Shown: positions 24,234-34,198 of the stretch, one piece after another
How positions within the stretch are numbered: the first letter of the stretch is position 1
How the letters are laid out: every line of letters starts with the position of its first letter
DNA from: Hypericum androsaemum
Taxonomy: Eukaryota > Streptophyta > Magnoliopsida > Malpighiales > Hypericaceae
Direction of reading: 5' to 3'
DNA: 64,000 nucleotides
NCBI GenBank assembly: GCA_963995505.1
Contig: OZ023198.1
Span: forward strand, 6,658,558 to 6,722,557
Made by a program: the position numbers and the translations under genes
The notes under the pieces: model-generated
The model's input: the letters and a program-made list of their open reading frames with translations, nothing else
Database searches by the model: none
What the model was told of the DNA's origin: nothing

Positions 24234-24768
24234 AGGATTAGAACCAAGATTCCTACTTTTTAGGAATAAGAGTTATCCAAACTTTTTATAACTTTTTAGG
24301 AATAAGAGTTATCCAATAGTGGATAATGATTGTATTTTTCAATTCTTAGGATAAACATTCGTTTTAGAACTAGTTTAAGTAGTATGATAAGTTTGGAGCT
24401 CTTCAGAACTTATCTTGTTGACTTTGGAGTCTATCCAGGTCAGTTTTAACCTCTATTTAAAGGAGGCCATGAATTCAATAAAGGACACATCTTTTGGCAT
24501 AAGAAAATTCGTGAGTCTTTGATACTCTTGTTGTTCTTGCGGGCTGGATTGCTTAGCTAGGGCATTTATACTTATCAAGCAGAATTCCCCATCTCCGTTT
24601 GTGGCGTATTCGATTTCAAGATCAAGGTTCGCGTTCTCACCATTGCAACGGGTCAAAGTTAACCAACACTAAGGTTCGGTGCAAGGCGCAAAGCGACGGG
24701 TCAAGATCAACCATCATCCTAAAGTAGACGGTCCGAGTTGGTGCGAGTTCCTGACGGGATTCATATCA
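24029..24768 (+). repeat. 3' LTR of family A element
   Basis: 740 bp, same length as the 5' LTR, with about nine substitutions by eye and no indels. It carries the in-frame end of the ORF to 24233. It is followed by TCTTG at 24769-24773, the right target-site duplication. Confidence 0.95.
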
Positions 24769-27700
24769 TCTTGCCTTTTCCTTGCCTTTCCTTACCTTTT
24801 CTTCCCTTATCTTGCTTTTTCTTGCATTATTTTGCCTTTTCCTAGCATTTTCTTTACTTTTCTTGCCTTATCTTACCTTATCTTGCCTTTTCTTGCATTT
24901 TCATTCCTTTTCCTTGTCTTTTCTTGCCTTACCTTTCCATTTCTTGCCTTTTTATTCCTTTTTCTTGCCTTTTCTTACCTTATCTTTCCTTTTCTTACAT
25001 TTTCATTCCTTTTCCTTTCCTTTTCTTGCCTTTTCTTTCTTTTTATTGACTTTTCCTATTCTTTTCTTGAATTTTCCTTCCTTTGCTTTGCCTTTTCCTT
25101 GTCTTTTCTTGCCTTTTCTTGCCTTTTCTTGCATTTTCTTGCCTTGTCTTTCCTTTTCTTGAATGTTCTTGCCTTATTTTTCCTTTTCATGCATGTTTTT
25201 TCCTTATCTTGCCTTTTCATGCCTTTTCTTGCCTTATTTATCCTTTTTCTTGCCTTTTCTTGCCTTTTCCTTACGTTTTCTTGCCTTATATTGTCTTTTC
25301 TTGCCTTATCTTTCCTTTTCTTTGTTTTTCTTGCCTTTTCTTCATTTATCTTGCCTTTTATTACCTTTTATTCCCTTTTCCATGCCTGGTCTTGCATTTT
25401 CTTGCCTTATCTTTCCTTTTCTTACATTCTCTTGCCTTTTCTTACATTCTCTTGCCTTCTCTTGCCTTTTCTTTCCTTTTCTCACATTTTCTTGCCTTTT
25501 TTTGCCTTTTTTTTCCTTATCTTGCCTTTTCTTGCCTTATCTTTCCTTTTCTTGCCTTTTCTTGCCTTATTTTACCTTTTCTTGCATTTTCTTACATTTT
25601 CTTTCCTTTTCTTACCTTTTCACACCTTTTCTTTCTTTTTCTTGCCTTTTCATTCTTTTTTTTACCTTTTCGTGCCTTGTTTTGCCTTTTCTTATCTTAT
25701 CTTGCCTTTTCCTTGCCTTTTCTTGCCTTTTCTTAACTTATCTTGCCTTTTCTTGCATTTTCTTGCCTTTTCCTTGGATTTTCTTTGCTTTTCTTGCCTT
25801 ATCTTACCTTATCTTGCCTTTTCTTGCATTTTCATTCCTTTTCCTTGTCTTTTCTTGCCTTACCTTTCCTTTTCTTGCCTTTTTATTTCTTTTTCTTGCC
25901 TTTTCTTACATTTTCATTCCTTTTCCTTTCCTTTTCTTGCCTTTTCTTTCTTTTTATTGACTTTTCCTATTCTTTTCTTGAATTTTCTTTCCTTTGCTTG
26001 CCTTTTCCTTGTCTTTTCTTGCCTTTTCTTTCCTTTTCTTGCCTTTTCTTGCATTTTCTTGCCTTATCTTTTCGTTTCTTGCATGTTCTTGCCTTATCTT
26101 TCCTTTTCATGCATGTTTTTTCCTTATCTTACCTTATCATGCCTTTTCTTGCCTTATCTATCCTTTTTCTTGCCTTTTCTTGCCTTTTCCTTGCATTTTC
26201 TTGCCTTATATTATCATTTCTTGCCTTATCTTTCCTTTTCTTTGCTTTTCTTTGCTTTTCCATGCCTTATCTTTCCTTTTCTTGCATTTTCTTGCCTTTT
26301 CCTTCCCTTTTTCTTGCCTTTTCTTTCCTTTTCTTGCCTTTTCTTGCCTTATCTTTCCTTTTCTTGCCTTTCTTCCTTTTCTTTCCTTATCTTGCCTTTT
26401 CCTTGCCTTTTCTAACTTTTCTTGCCTTTACTTGCCTCATCTTTCATTTTCTTTCCTTTTCATGCCTTTTCTTTGCTTTTTATGCCTTTTTCTTGCCTTA
26501 TCTTTCCTTTTCTTGCCTTTTCTTGCCTTATCTTTCCTTTTCATGCCTTTTCTTGCCTTTTCATGCCTTTTCCTTGCCTTTTCTTTCCTTATCTCGCCAT
26601 TTCTATCATTTTCCTTCCCTTTTCTTATCTTTTCTTGCCTTATCTTGCTTTATCTTGCATTTTCTTGCCTTTTCTTTGCCCTTTCTTTCCTTTTCTTGCG
26701 TCATCTTTCCTTTTCTTGCCTTTTCATTCATTTTCCTTGCCTTTTCTAACCTTTTCTTGTCTTATCTTGCCTTTTCCTTGCCTTTTCTTACCTTATCTTG
26801 CCTTATCTTTCCTTTTCTTTCATTTGCTAGCTTTTTCTTGCCTTATCTTGACTTTTCTTGCCTTATCTTTCCTTTTCTTGCATGTTCTTGCCTTATCTTG
26901 ACTTTTCTTGCCTTATCTTTCCTTTTCTTGCATGTTCTTGCCTTATCTTGCCTTTTCATGCCTTTTCTTGCCTAATCTTTTCTTTTTTTTTGCCTTTTCC
27001 TTGCCTTTTTCTTGCCTTATCTTGCCTTTTTCTTGTTTTTTCTTGCTTTTTCATGCCATTTCCTTGCCTTTTCTTGCCTTATCTTGCCTTTTCTTGCCTT
27101 ATCTTGCAGTTTCTTTCCTCTTCTTGCCTTTTCTTGCCTTATCTTGCCTTTTCATACCTTTTCTTGCCATTTCTTGCCATTTCTTGCCTTTTCTTACATT
27201 TTCTTACCTTTTTTTTCCTTATCTTACCTTTTCTTGCCTTATCTTTCCTTTTCTTGCCTTTTTCTTGCCTTATCTTTCCTTTTCTTGTCTTATCTTGCCT
27301 TTTCTTACCTTATCTTGCCTTTTCTTATATTTTCTTGCCTTTTTTTTCCTTTTCGCACCTTTTCTTTCCTTTTCCTTCCCTTTTCTTGCCTGAACTTGCC
27401 TTTTCTTCCCTTATCTTGCCTTATCTTTCCTTTTCTTTTTTTCCTTTTCGTGCCATTTTTTGGCTTTTTCTTACCTTATCTTGCCTTATCTTGCCATTTC
27501 CTTGCCTTTTCTTTCCTTTTCTTCCCTTATCTTGCCTTTTCTTGCCTTATCTTGACTTATCCTTGCCTTTTCTTTCCTTTTCTTGCCTTATCTTACCTAA
27601 TCTTGCCTTTTCATTCCTTTTCCTTGCCTTTTCTTGCCTTACCTTTCCTTTTCTTGCATTTCTATTCCTTTTTCTTGCCTTATCTTTCCTTTTCTTACCT

Positions 27701-28450
27701 TTTCATTCCTTTTCCTTTCCTTTTCTTGCCTTTTCTTTCCTTTTCTTGACTTTTCCTATTCTTTTCTTGACATTTCTTTCCTTATCTTTCCTTTTCTTGA
27801 CTTTTCTTGCCTTATCTTCCTTTTCTTGCATCATTTTTCCTTTTCTTGCCTTTCCTTCCCTTTTCTTTCCTTTTCTTGCCTTATCTTGACTTTCTATTCC
27901 TTATATTGCCTTTTCTTACCTTATCTTGCCTTTTCTTGCCTTTTCATGCCTTTCCTCGTCTTTTCTTGCATTTCTTTGCCTTTTCTTTCCTTTTCTTGCC
28001 TTTTTCTTTGCCTTTTCTTCCCTTTGCATGCCTTTTCTTGCCTTATCTTGCCTTTTCCTTACATTTTCTTGCCTTTTCTTGCCTTAACTTTCCTTTTCTT
28101 GCCTTATCTTGTCTTTTCTTGCCTTATGTTTTTGTTTCTTTCCTTTTCTTGTATGTTCTTGCCTTATATTTCCTTTTCTTTCCTTTTCTTGCATGTTTTT
28201 GCCTTTTCATGTCTTTTCTTGCCATTTTCTTTCATTTTTTTCCTTTTCCTTACCTTTTCTTACCATTTTCATTCCTTTTTCATGCCTTTCCTTGCCTTTT
28301 CCTTGCCTTTTCTTGCTTTATCTTGCCTTATCTTTCCTTTTCTTTCCTTTTCTTGCCTTATCTTGCATTTTCTTCACTTTTTTTGTCGTATCTTGCCTAA
28401 TCTTGCCTTTTCTCTCCTTTTCATGCATTTTCCATGCTTTTTCTTACCTT

Positions 28451-28536
28451 GTTTCCAGCCATGAGTCGAATATGACATAAGTGCTCTTAGGTGGGCTGGA
28501 CCATTCCATCAAATTTTTGATAAAGGGCCCAATACC
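28451..28536 (+). repeat. 86-bp non-decamer island, copy 1 of 6
   Basis: A non-satellite sequence inside the array, from GTTTCCAGCCATGAG through ATAAAGGGCCCAATACC. Near-identical copies lie at 37508, 49596, 51438, 52062 and 53963, each after the same TTTTCTCTCCTTTTC/TGCATTTTCCAT context. Function and origin are unknown. It has been amplified together with its surrounding decamers. This copy has GAGTCGAATATG where most others have GAGTGGAATATG. Confidence 0.9.
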
Positions 28537-28859
28537 TTTTTCTTGCCCTTTCTTTCCTTTTCTTGCCTTTTCATGCCATATCTTTGCTTTTCCTGCCTTT
28601 TCATGCATTTTCCATGCCTTTTCTTGCATTTTTCTTGCCTTTTCTTGCCTTGTCCTTGCCTTTTCTTGCCTTATCTTGCCTTTTCTTGCCTAATCTTTCT
28701 TTTTCTTTCCTTTTCTTACCTTTTCTTTCCTTGTCTTGCCTTTTCTTGCCATATCTTTCCTTTTCTTTCCTTTTCTTGCATGTTCTTTCCTTTTCTTGCA
28801 TGTTCTTGCCCTATCTTGCCTTTTCATGCCTTTTTTTCCCTATCTTGCCTTTTCCTTGC

Positions 28860-28864
28860 CTTTT
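28860..28864 (+). repeat. Target-site duplication, left (CTTTT)
   Basis: CTTTT at 28860-28864 is repeated at 35970-35974. Joining the flanks restores a normal array string (CCTTGCCTTTTCTTGCC). Because CTTTT recurs in every decamer, the evidence is suggestive rather than decisive. Confidence 0.7.
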
Positions 28865-29045
28865 TGATATGAATCTTCGCGGAAAAAACTCACAACTCGG
28901 ACCGTTTGTTACTTTAGAATGGAACAGACCACAACTCACAAGAACTCACAAGAACTAAGGCACGAAATTGAACCTTAACCCGCTGCAAGAGCTTCTGAAC
29001 CTTGACCTAAGGTCGTATCACGCCACGAGCAGGGATGGATGATCC
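28865..29045 (-). repeat. Inverted U5 fragment of the CRM-like LTR
   Basis: This 181-bp segment is the reverse complement of 35789-35969 with few differences. It starts TGATATGAATCTTCGCGG, the inverse of the LTR's right end. It joins forward pol sequence at a TCC microhomology (29043-29045). The integrated unit therefore has a U5 terminus at both outer ends. Confidence 0.93.
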
Positions 29046-29195
29046 ATTCCAAGTGCTAGAACGCATTAATGATAATGCCTACAAGCTAGACCTTCCGGGT
29101 GAGTATAGTGTAAGTGCTTCGTTTAATGTGGCTGACTTGAGTCCGTTTGATGTAGGTGATGATTTGAGGACAAATCCTTTTCAAGAGGAGGGGAA
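29046..29195 (+). pseudogene. Duplicated 3' end of pol plus polypurine tract
   Basis: 150 bp matching 35016-35165. It encodes the last part of the integrase C-terminal region ([18 protein letters not shown]...), with the polypurine tract at 29183-29195. It lies upstream of the 5' LTR, where an ordinary element has no internal sequence. It is thus a remnant of a preceding unit in a tandem or of aberrant reverse transcription. An open frame continues from here into the LTR to 29421, but with no start context. Confidence 0.92.
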
Positions 29196-29999
29196 TGATG
29201 TGAGCAAGCCTAAGGACGCACCTACTATCAAGCTTGTAGACTCGAAGCAAGTTCCAGTTCCGATTGGGCCAATGACAAGAGCACGAGCTAGGAAGTTGCA
29301 ATCTGACTTCAATGGATTAATGGAAGAAGTTTGGGCTCAATCAAGTGCGTGGAGGACCAAGGACGTCCAAGAAGCCCAAGGGAGGCCCATGCACGTTTTG
29401 GAAGCTGAATGGGAGGCTTGACATGCACGTAAGCTTCTAGATGCATGCGCACACGGAGAATCAAGAAGAATCAGCCTATTTAGTCCGTGCATCTATTTGT
29501 TTTGGACGTGCACCTAGTAGTTATTCTATTAGATATTATTTGCTTATATTATTCCTTATTTAGTTGAATAAGTTCGGCCAGAATCTCTTTAGAATAGGAA
29601 AGAATTTTGGCCAGCCTTAAACTTCTTATTTGGAGTTAGTTTCGTTTAGGAAAGTTGTAAGACATGAGGAGCCTATATAAAGAGGCGTCCCCCTTCAATA
29701 AAGAACACAACAATTCGGAAATTACTTAGCATTGGCTAATTGAGAGTTTTGATACTCGTTTGTTCTTGCTTAGGCTGGTGAGTCGTCTTGGCTAGAATTT
29801 ATCTTTCACTTATCAAGCGGATCATCCATCCCCGCTCGTGGCGTGATACGACCTTAGGTCAAGGTTCAGAAGCTCTTGCAGCGGGTTAAGGTTCAATTTC
29901 GTGCCTTAGTTCTTGTGAGTTCTTGTGAGTTGTGGTCTGTTCCATTCTAAAGTAACAAACGGTCCGAGTTGTGAGTTTTTTTCGCGAAGATTCATATCA
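29196..29999 (+). repeat. 5' LTR of CRM-like element
   Basis: 804 bp, TGATGTGAGCAAG to GATTCATATCA. The TATA box TATATAAA is at 29674-29681 and AATAAA at 29697-29702. The shared U5 block (CTTATCAAGCGGATC, GTGGCG, TCAAGGTTC) is at about 29808-29866. It matches the 3' LTR at nearly every base, with about six differences seen by eye. Confidence 0.95.
29674..29681 (+). promoter_or_regulatory. TATA box of CRM-like 5' LTR
   Basis: TATATAAA, followed about 15 bp later by the AATAAA poly(A) signal (29697-29702). This puts U3, R and U5 in normal order. The identical box in the 3' LTR is at 35644-35651. Confidence 0.7.
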
Positions 30000-30001
30000 G
30001 T

Positions 30002-30013
30002 TGGTATCAGAGC
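30002..30013 (+). other. Primer binding site, initiator-Met tRNA
   Basis: A perfect TGGTATCAGAGC begins two bases after the 5' LTR. It is the standard plant Ty3/gypsy site complementary to the initiator-Met tRNA 3' end. Confidence 0.95.
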
Positions 30014-30180
30014 TTAGCTTGTTACTTTAGTTCATTATCCTTGTTATTTTTGTTCTTATTGGTTCGTTTTGTTGCTTGTTATTTTTTGTTCTTGTTGGTT
30101 CGTTTTCTCTCCTCGCTGTTTGAGAGAAAAGAGAGGAAAACAAACGAGTGAAGCAAGAAAAGAAAGAAAAGAAAAGAAAG

Positions 30181-30211
<31 letters not shown>

Positions 30212-30641
30212 GAAAAGAAAAGAAAAAGGAAAGAAAAGAAAAAGAAAAAGGAAGCCGCAAGCTAAAGAGGAAGCAAGCTAAATTGGAAGTCTCAAGCTAA
30301 AGAGGAAGCAAATCCGAGGGAAGCTAGCAAACTAAGGAGGCGCAACAGCTGATCAAGAAAGGGGACGAGCAAGACTAAAAGAAAGACCAAAGAGGAACTT
30401 TAACATTCTGTTTGTTAAAGCGTGAAGCTCAAGCAAGGCCGTTCTAGCCTTAGTAAGAACATACAAGTATCACGAGAGGAAAAAGGCAAGAGTGTGCGAG
30501 TACCTTGGAGAGAAAAGCCAAATATTTGAGTGCAAACACGAGTGAACTTGAGTGCACCATACATTGAGAGTATACACGTAAGGGAGTGAGCTTGTGAGGC
30601 CATATTGTTTTTTTTACTAACCAATTTTTCTTGCAGCAAAC
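30014..30641 (+). other. Leader of CRM-like element with GAAAA-rich tract
   Basis: 628-bp untranslated leader. Positions about 30150-30255 form a near-pure purine tract of GAAAA/GAAAG units. Downstream are degenerate repeats of AGAGGAAGCAAGCTAA (30265-30320) and the segment CACGAGAGGAAAAAGGCAAG at 30471-30490, which also occurs in the family A composite (47163 and 47549). No gene is visible. A short open frame at 30069-30281 is a low-complexity translation of the purine tract. Confidence 0.8.
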
Positions 30642-33600
30642 ATGTCGCATGAAGGTCAAACTATGGAAAACATAGACCTTAAGTTATTAGTGGATGCCTT
30701 GGCCGGGAAGCTCGAGCGGATGGTGCAAGCTCAGATGGAGCCTTTGCAACTACGCGTGGATGCCGTGGAGAATTCTCGTGACAACCCCCATACGCGAGGC
30801 GAACTCCAAAGGCGTAGGAGAGGAGTACCTATTGGAGAATCGAGCGGAGCTGATTCTGAATCTGAAGAAGGCGTAGGCTCTACAAGGAGTCTTAGGAGAG
30901 CAAGAACAAACCGTCCACCTAGGGAGACAAGGCCAAAGAGAGACGACAACATAGGGAGTATCAAACTGAAGATACCTTCCTTTGCTGGTCGTTCTGACCC
31001 GGAGGCGTACTTAGAGTGGGAGAAGAAGATTGAGTTCGTGTTTGATTGCCACAATAGCTCCGAAGAAAAGAAGGTAAAACTTGCCATCACCGAATTCACT
31101 GATTATGCTATAACTTGGTGGGATCAACTTGTGACTAGCAGGAGGAGAAATAGAGAACGCCCTATAGCTACTTGGGAAGACATGAAAGTGGTGATGAGGA
31201 AGAGATTTGTTCCAAGTCATTACTATAGAGTGCTGTATAAGAAGTTGCAAGGAATGAGGCAAGGAAGTTTGAGTGTGGAGGAGTATTTCAAACAGATGGA
31301 GATGGCCATGATAAGAGCTGATATAGATGAAGATAGAGAAGTTACAATGGCAAGGTTCTTGAATGGACTCAATCCTGAAATTCAAGACAAAGTTGAGTTG
31401 CAACACTATGTGGAGTTGGAGGACATGGTGCATATGGCAACGAAAATTGAGAAGCAACTCAAGAGAGGAGAGGGGAGAACAAAAGCTACATCGAATTCTA
31501 CTTGGAAGCCAAACTACCAAAAGAAGTTTGACAAGCCACAAGCAGCCAAAGTAGAGCATAAATCCGAGAGTTCTCAAGCTAATTCTCAAAAGAAAGTGGA
31601 AGTCACTCCAGCTAGGAACCGTGACATCAAGTGCTTTAAGTGTCAAGGAAGAGGGCACATCTCAAGTCAATGCCCTAACAAGCAAGCAATGGTGATCAAG
31701 GAAAGTGGAGAGATTGAAACTGAAAAAGAGGATTCGGAGCATGAAAGCATGCCTTCTTTGGAGGAAGTATCCGAGGAAGAGTACCAAGCTGCTGAGAGGC
31801 TTACTCTTGTGTCTAGAAGAGCATTGAATGTGCAAGTAAAAGAGGAAAATGATGTGGCTCAAAGAGAAAATATTTTTCATACAAGGTGCTATGTCAAAGA
31901 CAAGGTGTGTAGTGTCATCATAGATGGAGGAAGTTGTGCTAATGTCGCAAGCACTACTATGGTGGAGAAGTTGGGGTTGCTCACTGGAAAACACCCTAAG
32001 CCTTACAAACTACAATGGCTGAATGATAGTGGAGAAGTACGAGTGATGAAGCAAGTATTGGTAACATTCCGCATTGGCAACTATGAGGATGAAGTGTTGT
32101 GTGATGTTGTACCAATGCAAGCTGGTCACCTATTGTTAGGAAGGCCATGGCAGTTTTATAGGAAAGTGCATCATGATGGCTACACCAACAAATACTCATT
32201 TATACTTAAGAAGAGAGTAATCACCTTGGCACCCTTGTCACCATCACAAGTTTGTGAAGATCAACGACTGTTGCAACAAGAAAGTGATGAGCAAAGAGAG
32301 CGTGACAAAAAGAAAAAGAATGAGAGGAGAGAAGAAGCCGAAAAAAGGATACGAAAAACGGCCAATGGAGAGGAAAAGATTGAGAAAACAAAAGAAGCCG
32401 GAAAAACAGAAATTAAAACGGCCAAAGAGAGAAAAAACGAGAGTTGGAAAAAGAGTTACTATGTGGGAACAAGTGATATTAAGCAAGCATGCTTTGCAAA
32501 GAAGCCTATGATCTTACTTCGGTATAGGGAGGCACTTTTAAACACTAACGAGCTTGAACCACATGTACCTAGTACGGTTGTGTCTCTTTTGCAGGATTAC
32601 AAGGATGTCTTTCCCGACGAGCTACCACCTGGGTTGCCACCTATTCGTGGGATTGAACATCAAATAGACTTTGTCCCGGGAGCTACCATACCTAACCGTC
32701 CCGCATATAGAAGCAATCCTGAAGAGACAAAGGAGCTTGAGAAGCAAGTCAACGAGCTGTTGGAGAAAGGGTACGTAAGAGAGAGCATGAGTCCATGTGC
32801 TGTTCCAGTCCTACTTGTGCCCAAGAAGGATAAAACATGGAGAATGTGTGTTGATTACCGAGCAGTCAACAACATAACGGTAAAATATCGTCACCCTATC
32901 CCTCGTTTAGATGACATGTTAGATGAGTTGCATGGTTCTTGCATGTTTTCTAAGATTGATTTGAAGAGTGGTTATCATCAAATTAGGATGAAAGAAGGAG
33001 ATGAGTGGAAGACTGCTTTTAAAACTAAGTATGGGTTGTATGAGTGGATGGTCATGCCATTTGGTTTGTCCAACGCACCTAGCACGTTTATGCGACTCAT
33101 GAATCATGTTCTACGTCCATTCATTGGTAAATTTGTAGTTGTTTACTTTGATGATATACTCATCTATAGCAAGAGCGTGGGGGATCATCTAGAACATTTG
33201 AAATCTGTCTTAGATGCACTTAGAGAAGAACAATTGTTTGCTAACTTGAAGAAGTGCACCTTTTGTACGGATAAGCTTGTATTCTTGGGTTTTGTTGTTG
33301 GGGCTAACGGAATACAGGTTGATGAAGAAAAGATCCGAGCTATCCGTGAATGGCCAAGCCCTACAAGTGTTGCTAATGTTAGGAGCTTTCATGGACTAGC
33401 TAGTTTTTATAGGAGATTTGTGAAGGACTTTAGTAGCATAGCCGCACCCATAACTGAAGTCATCAAGAAGAACGTGGGCTTTACTTGGGGAGAAGCTCAA
33501 GAGAAGGCTTTCCAACTACTGAAAGGGAAGTTGACTAATGCACCCTTGTTAGCTTTACCTAATTTCTCTAAGACTTTTGAAATAGAGTGTGATGCTTCTG

Positions 33601-33737
33601 GTGTAGGAATTGGAGCTGTCCTTATGCAAGAAGGAAGACCCATTGCATACTTTAGTGAGAAACTAAGTGGTGCAACCTTGAATTACCCGACCTATGACAA
33701 GGAGTTGTACGCACTAGTTCGAGCATTGGAGACATAG
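30642..33737 (+). CDS. Gag-protease-RT-RNase H part of CRM-like polyprotein
   Basis: 1,031 codons ending at a premature TAG (33735-33737). Gag spans about residues 1-350, with a conserved capsid-like segment ([14 protein letters not shown]) and a CCHC zinc knuckle [14 protein letters not shown] near 330. Aspartic protease follows near 425 ([13 protein letters not shown]). A strongly Lys/Glu-rich linker lies at about residues 545-605. Reverse transcriptase follows, with [28 protein letters not shown] and the YFDD active site near 833. RNase H starts near 975 with a catalytic Asp ([12 protein letters not shown]). The ATG chosen follows the leader and gives the first Gag-like sequence. Gag and Pol share one frame, as in many plant chromoviruses. 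The stop lies in RNase H and separates these domains from integrase. Confidence 0.92.
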   Translation: MSHEGQTMENIDLKLLVDALAGKLERMVQAQMEPLQLRVDAVENSRDNPHTRGELQRRRRGVPIGESSGADSESEEGVGSTRSLRRARTNRPPRETRPKRDDNIGSIKLKIPSFAGRSDPEAYLEWEKKIEFVFDCHNSSEEKKVKLAITEFTDYAITWWDQLVTSRRRNRERPIATWEDMKVVMRKRFVPSHYYRVLYKKLQGMRQGSLSVEEYFKQMEMAMIRADIDEDREVTMARFLNGLNPEIQDKVELQHYVELEDMVHMATKIEKQLKRGEGRTKATSNSTWKPNYQKKFDKPQAAKVEHKSESSQANSQKKVEVTPARNRDIKCFKCQGRGHISSQCPNKQAMVIKESGEIETEKEDSEHESMPSLEEVSEEEYQAAERLTLVSRRALNVQVKEENDVAQRENIFHTRCYVKDKVCSVIIDGGSCANVASTTMVEKLGLLTGKHPKPYKLQWLNDSGEVRVMKQVLVTFRIGNYEDEVLCDVVPMQAGHLLLGRPWQFYRKVHHDGYTNKYSFILKKRVITLAPLSPSQVCEDQRLLQQESDEQRERDKKKKNERREEAEKRIRKTANGEEKIEKTKEAGKTEIKTAKERKNESWKKSYYVGTSDIKQACFAKKPMILLRYREALLNTNELEPHVPSTVVSLLQDYKDVFPDELPPGLPPIRGIEHQIDFVPGATIPNRPAYRSNPEETKELEKQVNELLEKGYVRESMSPCAVPVLLVPKKDKTWRMCVDYRAVNNITVKYRHPIPRLDDMLDELHGSCMFSKIDLKSGYHQIRMKEGDEWKTAFKTKYGLYEWMVMPFGLSNAPSTFMRLMNHVLRPFIGKFVVVYFDDILIYSKSVGDHLEHLKSVLDALREEQLFANLKKCTFCTDKLVFLGFVVGANGIQVDEEKIRAIREWPSPTSVANVRSFHGLASFYRRFVKDFSSIAAPITEVIKKNVGFTWGEAQEKAFQLLKGKLTNAPLLALPNFSKTFEIECDASGVGIGAVLMQEGRPIAYFSEKLSGATLNYPTYDKELYALVRALET

Positions 33738-34198
33738 CAGCATTACTTAGGGCCAAAGGAGTTTGTGATTCACACTGATCATGAGTCACTCAAGCACTTA
33801 AAGGGGCAACACAAGCTGAACAAGAGGCATGCACGATGGGTGGAATTCATTGAGACATTTCCTTATGTCATTCGCTACAAGCAAGGTAAGGAAAATGTAG
33901 TGGCTGATGCACTATCACGAAGGTACGCCTTGATTTCAACTCTTGATGCTAAACTACTTGGCTTTGAACACATTAAGGAGATGTATGTTGATGATGTTGA
34001 TTTTGGCGAGTTGTTTAGATCAACTGAAAGAAGTGCATTTGGTAAGTTCTTTCGTAATGAAGGTTACCTATTTCGTGAAAATAAACTTTGTGTGCCTAAT
34101 TGTTCGATGCGAGAATTACTAATTCAGGAGGCACATGGAGGTGGCTTAATGGGGCATTTTGGAATTGCAAAGACCTTGGCAATGCTACAAGAGAGTTT
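33738..34198 (+). pseudogene. RNase H end and integrase zinc-finger part
   Basis: Continues the same frame after the premature stop ([18 protein letters not shown]...). It contains the remaining RNase H motifs ([20 protein letters not shown]) and the start of the integrase HHCC region ([20 protein letters not shown]). Near 34195 about a dozen expected residues between the His pair and the Cys pair are missing. The missing length is not a multiple of three, so the frame changes. Reading on in the original frame gives unrelated residues to a stop at 34277. Together with the TAG at 33735 this makes the copy non-functional. Confidence 0.88.

Larger units (their letters stand above)
22124..24768 (+). 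mobile_element. Non-autonomous LTR retrotransposon, family A
   Basis: Complete 2,645-bp element with 740-bp direct LTRs, TG...CA ends, a primer binding site for initiator-Met tRNA, a polypurine tract and a 5-bp target-site duplication. The internal region is only 1,165 bp and encodes one unrecognised protein. No reverse transcriptase, protease or integrase is present, so the enzymes must come from elsewhere. The two LTRs differ at about nine positions by eye (roughly 1%), suggesting a fairly recent insertion. It is larger than typical TRIM elements. It is best described as a non-autonomous partner of a CRM-like gypsy element, because its ORF shares the polyprotein tail of the element at 28865-35969. 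Confidence 0.93.
24769..28864 (+). repeat. Decamer satellite array, block 3
   Basis: Same decamer array and orientation. It begins with the right target-site duplication TCTTG of family A and ends with CTTTT (28860-28864), the left duplication of the CRM-like element. From here rightwards the higher-order marker reads CTATTCCTTATATTGCC (27894) instead of ...TATAGTG, and an 86-bp non-decamer island appears at 28451-28536. Confidence 0.96.

Noticed and set aside
28451..28536. A small minus-strand gene in the 86-bp islands (GPFIKNLMEWSSPPKST)
   Set aside because: Only about 28 residues differ from satellite translation, with no start or stop of its own. Openness over 86 bp is expected by chance.
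30069..30281. Small basic protein in the CRM-like leader
   Set aside because: Low-complexity translation of the GAAAA tract. It has no counterpart in related leaders.
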